Positions 62,188-64,000 of a stretch of 64,000 nt of DNA are shown piece by piece. This stretch comes from an uncultured Eubacterium sp. Its GTDB lineage: Bacteria; Bacillota; Clostridia; Lachnospirales; Lachnospiraceae. Below the pieces are notes generated by a model that saw only the letters and a program-made list of their open reading frames with translations, did not search any database and was not told where the DNA came from. How positions within the stretch are numbered: position 1 is the first letter of the stretch; every line of letters begins with the position of its first letter. The position numbers and the translations under genes were made by a program. The stretch spans positions 62,001 to 126,000 of the forward strand of contig USBB01000001.1 of NCBI GenBank assembly GCA_900552795.1, in the 5' to 3' direction.

Positions 62188-63009
62188 ATGATGGATATGA
62201 ATGCACCGATTGGCGTGTTTGATTCGGGTGTTGGCGGACTCACGGTGGTTAGAGAGATAATGAGACAGATTCCCAACGAGAGAATTGTGTATTTTGGTGA
62301 TACTGCAAGAGTGCCGTATGGGAGTAAGTCAAAGGAAACAGTTATAAAATATTCAAGACAGATAATAAGATTTCTGCTGACAGAAAATGTTAAGGCTATT
62401 GTTATTGCATGTAATACAGCCAGTGCATTTGCAATAGAAACAATGCAGAAAGAATTTAATATACCTATTATAGGAGTTGTGAAGCCGGGAGCAAAGGTGG
62501 CTGCTGCTACTACGAAAAACGGAAAAATAGGGCTTATAGGTACGGAAGGTACGATAAGAAGCGGCGTATATGCGGAATTTATAAAATCGTTTAAGCCTGA
62601 GGTAGAAATTATAGGTAAACCGTGTCCTTTGTTTGTACCGCTGGTGGAAGAAAGGATGCTACATGACGAGATTACGGATATGGTAGCGCAAAGATACCTT
62701 TCATCACTTAAAAATAAAAATATAGACACGCTTATAATGGGGTGTACTCATTATCCGCTTCTGCGCTCAACTATAGCAAAGGTGATGGGAGATGAAGTGA
62801 CACTTGTAAATCCGGCTTACGAGACAGCTTTGGAGCTTCGCAGGGTACTTACCGGTGAAAATATAGCGAATGTATGTGAAGTTGATAGTCCGTCTCATAT
62901 GTATAGGTTTTATGTAAGTGATGCGGCAGACAAATTTAAGGATTTTGCAAATTCTATTCTTCCGTTTGATATAACGATGACGAAACAGATAAATATAGAA
63001 CAGTATTAG
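62188..63009 (+). CDS. murI: glutamate racemase
   Basis: 273 aa. IGVFDSGVGGLTVVREI, YFGDTARVPYG, the two catalytic Cys regions VIACNTASA and GCTHYPLL. Supplies D-glutamate for peptidoglycan. Starts 34 bases after spoIIR. AAAGG is the nearest ribosome binding site. Confidence 0.95.
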   Translation: MMDMNAPIGVFDSGVGGLTVVREIMRQIPNERIVYFGDTARVPYGSKSKETVIKYSRQIIRFLLTENVKAIVIACNTASAFAIETMQKEFNIPIIGVVKPGAKVAAATTKNGKIGLIGTEGTIRSGVYAEFIKSFKPEVEIIGKPCPLFVPLVEERMLHDEITDMVAQRYLSSLKNKNIDTLIMGCTHYPLLRSTIAKVMGDEVTLVNPAYETALELRRVLTGENIANVCEVDSPSHMYRFYVSDAADKFKDFANSILPFDITMTKQINIEQY

Positions 63010-63023
63010 AAATAAGGTAAAAA

Positions 63024-63482
63024 ATGAAAGAAAAAGTATATATAAGTATAAAAGGACTGCATCTGTCAGCGCAGAGCGAACAGAATAATGAGACGCAGGA
63101 AGATGAAGTTGAGATTATAAATGTTGGTACATATCGTGTTGTGGCAGGCAAGGAATATTTAAAATATGACGAAGTATATGAGGGGGAAAGTGATAAGAGC
63201 ACTGTTATTATAAAGCTTACCGATAACAGTATGGATATTACAAAGAAAGGTTTTGTTACGGCGAGCCTGTCTTTTGTTGAGCAGGAAAAAACGATGACAT
63301 GTTATAATACTCCATTTGGAAATATTTATCTTGGGATATTTACAAGAAAATTGGATATTGAGAGGTCAGAGGAAAAAATACGGATAGCTGCAGACTATTC
63401 ACTTGAGTTAAATTATGAAACTGTATCCGACTGTACAGTTGAGATTGAAGTTACGCCGCAAGGTGAATTTGATAAGATATAG
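63024..63482 (+). CDS. DUF1934 (YwiB-like) protein
   Basis: 152 aa, a lipocalin-like beta barrel family. It has the expected arrangement of beta strands (ISIKGLHLSAQ, GTYRVVAGKEYLKYDE, TPFGNIYLGIFTRKLDI, DYSLELN). Function unknown; in other Firmicutes it lies near argS or murI. Starts 14 bases after murI. Terminator follows. Confidence 0.82.
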   Translation: MKEKVYISIKGLHLSAQSEQNNETQEDEVEIINVGTYRVVAGKEYLKYDEVYEGESDKSTVIIKLTDNSMDITKKGFVTASLSFVEQEKTMTCYNTPFGNIYLGIFTRKLDIERSEEKIRIAADYSLELNYETVSDCTVEIEVTPQGEFDKI

Positions 63483-63510
63483 TAAAGCGCCGCATTTGCG
63501 GCGCTTTATG
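63483..63510. terminator. terminator between the DUF1934 gene and pncB
   Basis: AAAGCGCCGC-attt-GCGGCGCTTT, a 10-bp perfect stem; convergent genes on both sides. Confidence 0.88.
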
Positions 63511-64000
63511 TTATTCATTCTCACATTTTTTGCTGTAATCATTAAGAAGTTTCTGTTTCATATCATAGAGCGGTTTTGATAAATCTACATGGACCTCGTG
63601 AGGGTTGATAAGACGTTTAGATTCGTCCCAAAGTGTGGATAATTCATGTTTGCAGTAAGATTGAATATCCATAACAGGAGGCGTCTTGTAGATACATTTT
63701 CCGTCCTTAAATATAGGAGCCATAATTTCTTTTAACGAGTATTCGCCCGGCCTTAAAAGTGTTTTTTTCCATGTTTCGACAGGGTCAAATAAGAGCAACG
63801 CATCAGTTTCATTATAAACCTCATCTGTGAGGGCAATTAAATCTGCCTTTATCATGCCATCTGTATCATAAACTCTGTAAACCGTTTTATTTCCGGGATT
63901 TGTGATTTTCTCTGAATTTTCAGAGAGTTTAATCTTAGGAATAAAATTTCCGTTATCATCTTTAATCGCTGCAAGCTTGTATACACCACCAAAAGCCGGA
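63511..64000 (-). CDS. pncB: nicotinate phosphoribosyltransferase, C-terminal part (runs off the right edge)
   Basis: About 162 C-terminal residues; the frame stays open to base 64000. PAFGGVYKL, PKIKLSEN-KITNPGNK, the IKADLIAL start and final KTPPVMDIQ and LWDESKRLINPH are typical of NaPRTase. It makes nicotinate mononucleotide in NAD salvage. The N-terminal part is outside the window. Confidence 0.87.
   Translation of the reverse strand, partial: PAFGGVYKLAAIKDDNGNFIPKIKLSENSEKITNPGNKTVYRVYDTDGMIKADLIALTDEVYNETDALLLFDPVETWKKTLLRPGEYSLKEIMAPIFKDGKCIYKTPPVMDIQSYCKHELSTLWDESKRLINPHEVHVDLSKPLYDMKQKLLNDYSKKCENE

Overview
The window looks like chromosomal DNA of a low-GC, spore-forming Clostridia member, most likely a gut Lachnospiraceae. 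Supporting features are AT-rich sequence with AGA/AGG-dominated arginine codons, sporulation genes (spoIIR, a SPOCS/LysM coat-type protein, a CotS-like kinase), a bile-salt-hydrolase-type enzyme, a PPi-type phosphofructokinase and an archaeal-type ProRS. The organism assignment is inference. No phage, integrase, IS element, rRNA or CRISPR array was recognised.

Layout. 1-12.2 kb: housekeeping and envelope genes (pfp end, HD protein, Yip1-like, Nudix, flavin reductase, OLD nuclease, a LysM/G5/M23 peptidase under a WalR-type box, murA, a two-component system, bsh). 12.3-15.3 kb: a GC-richer accessory island (TetR, unknown protein, 56-aa membrane protein, DUF1266 protein). 15.3-28.5 kb: CD225-like protein, RluA, AI-2E family, proS, cca, capA, CotS-like, PEGA lipoprotein, and a DegT / FGGY kinase / AraD trio. 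28.5-34.9 kb: the rhamnose operon rfbABDC (minus strand) behind a MerR-methyltransferase fusion, and manC. 34.9-39.0 kb: a three-gene cassette encoding a YidC-glycerophosphotransferase fusion, a small YIDP membrane protein and a five-TM sulfatase-fold transferase. Then tRNA-Tyr and tRNA-Leu. 39.5-54.2 kb: a long plus-strand surface-glycan cluster (sugar-phosphate transferase, glf, membrane-tethered sigma-like protein, GtrA, GMP/PMI fusion, YfhO, PIG-V-like, DPM-like GT2, galE, glmM). 54.2-64 kb: sporulation, transport, regulators, ispE, murI and a pncB end.

How it fits together. Genes from about 28.5 to 54 kb are consistent with making a cell-surface glycopolymer: dTDP-rhamnose, GDP-mannose and UDP-Galf supply, a lipid-linked initiator, a TagF-like plus LtaS/EptA-like phosphopolymer cassette, and a GtrA + DPM-like + GT-C set resembling three-component teichoic-acid glycosylation. 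The polymer structure is not readable from sequence.

The strongest unexplained signal is a dispersed structured leader, four copies (A-D) plus a tail remnant, each directly upstream of a start codon and co-oriented with the gene. Two hairpins, a kissing/pseudoknot pairing from loop 1 to the bases just before the Shine-Dalgarno, and a competing hairpin are retained in copies A-C by paired base changes. Other leads are the YidC fusion and a MerR-type promoter (19-bp spacer with internal dyad) in front of rfbA.
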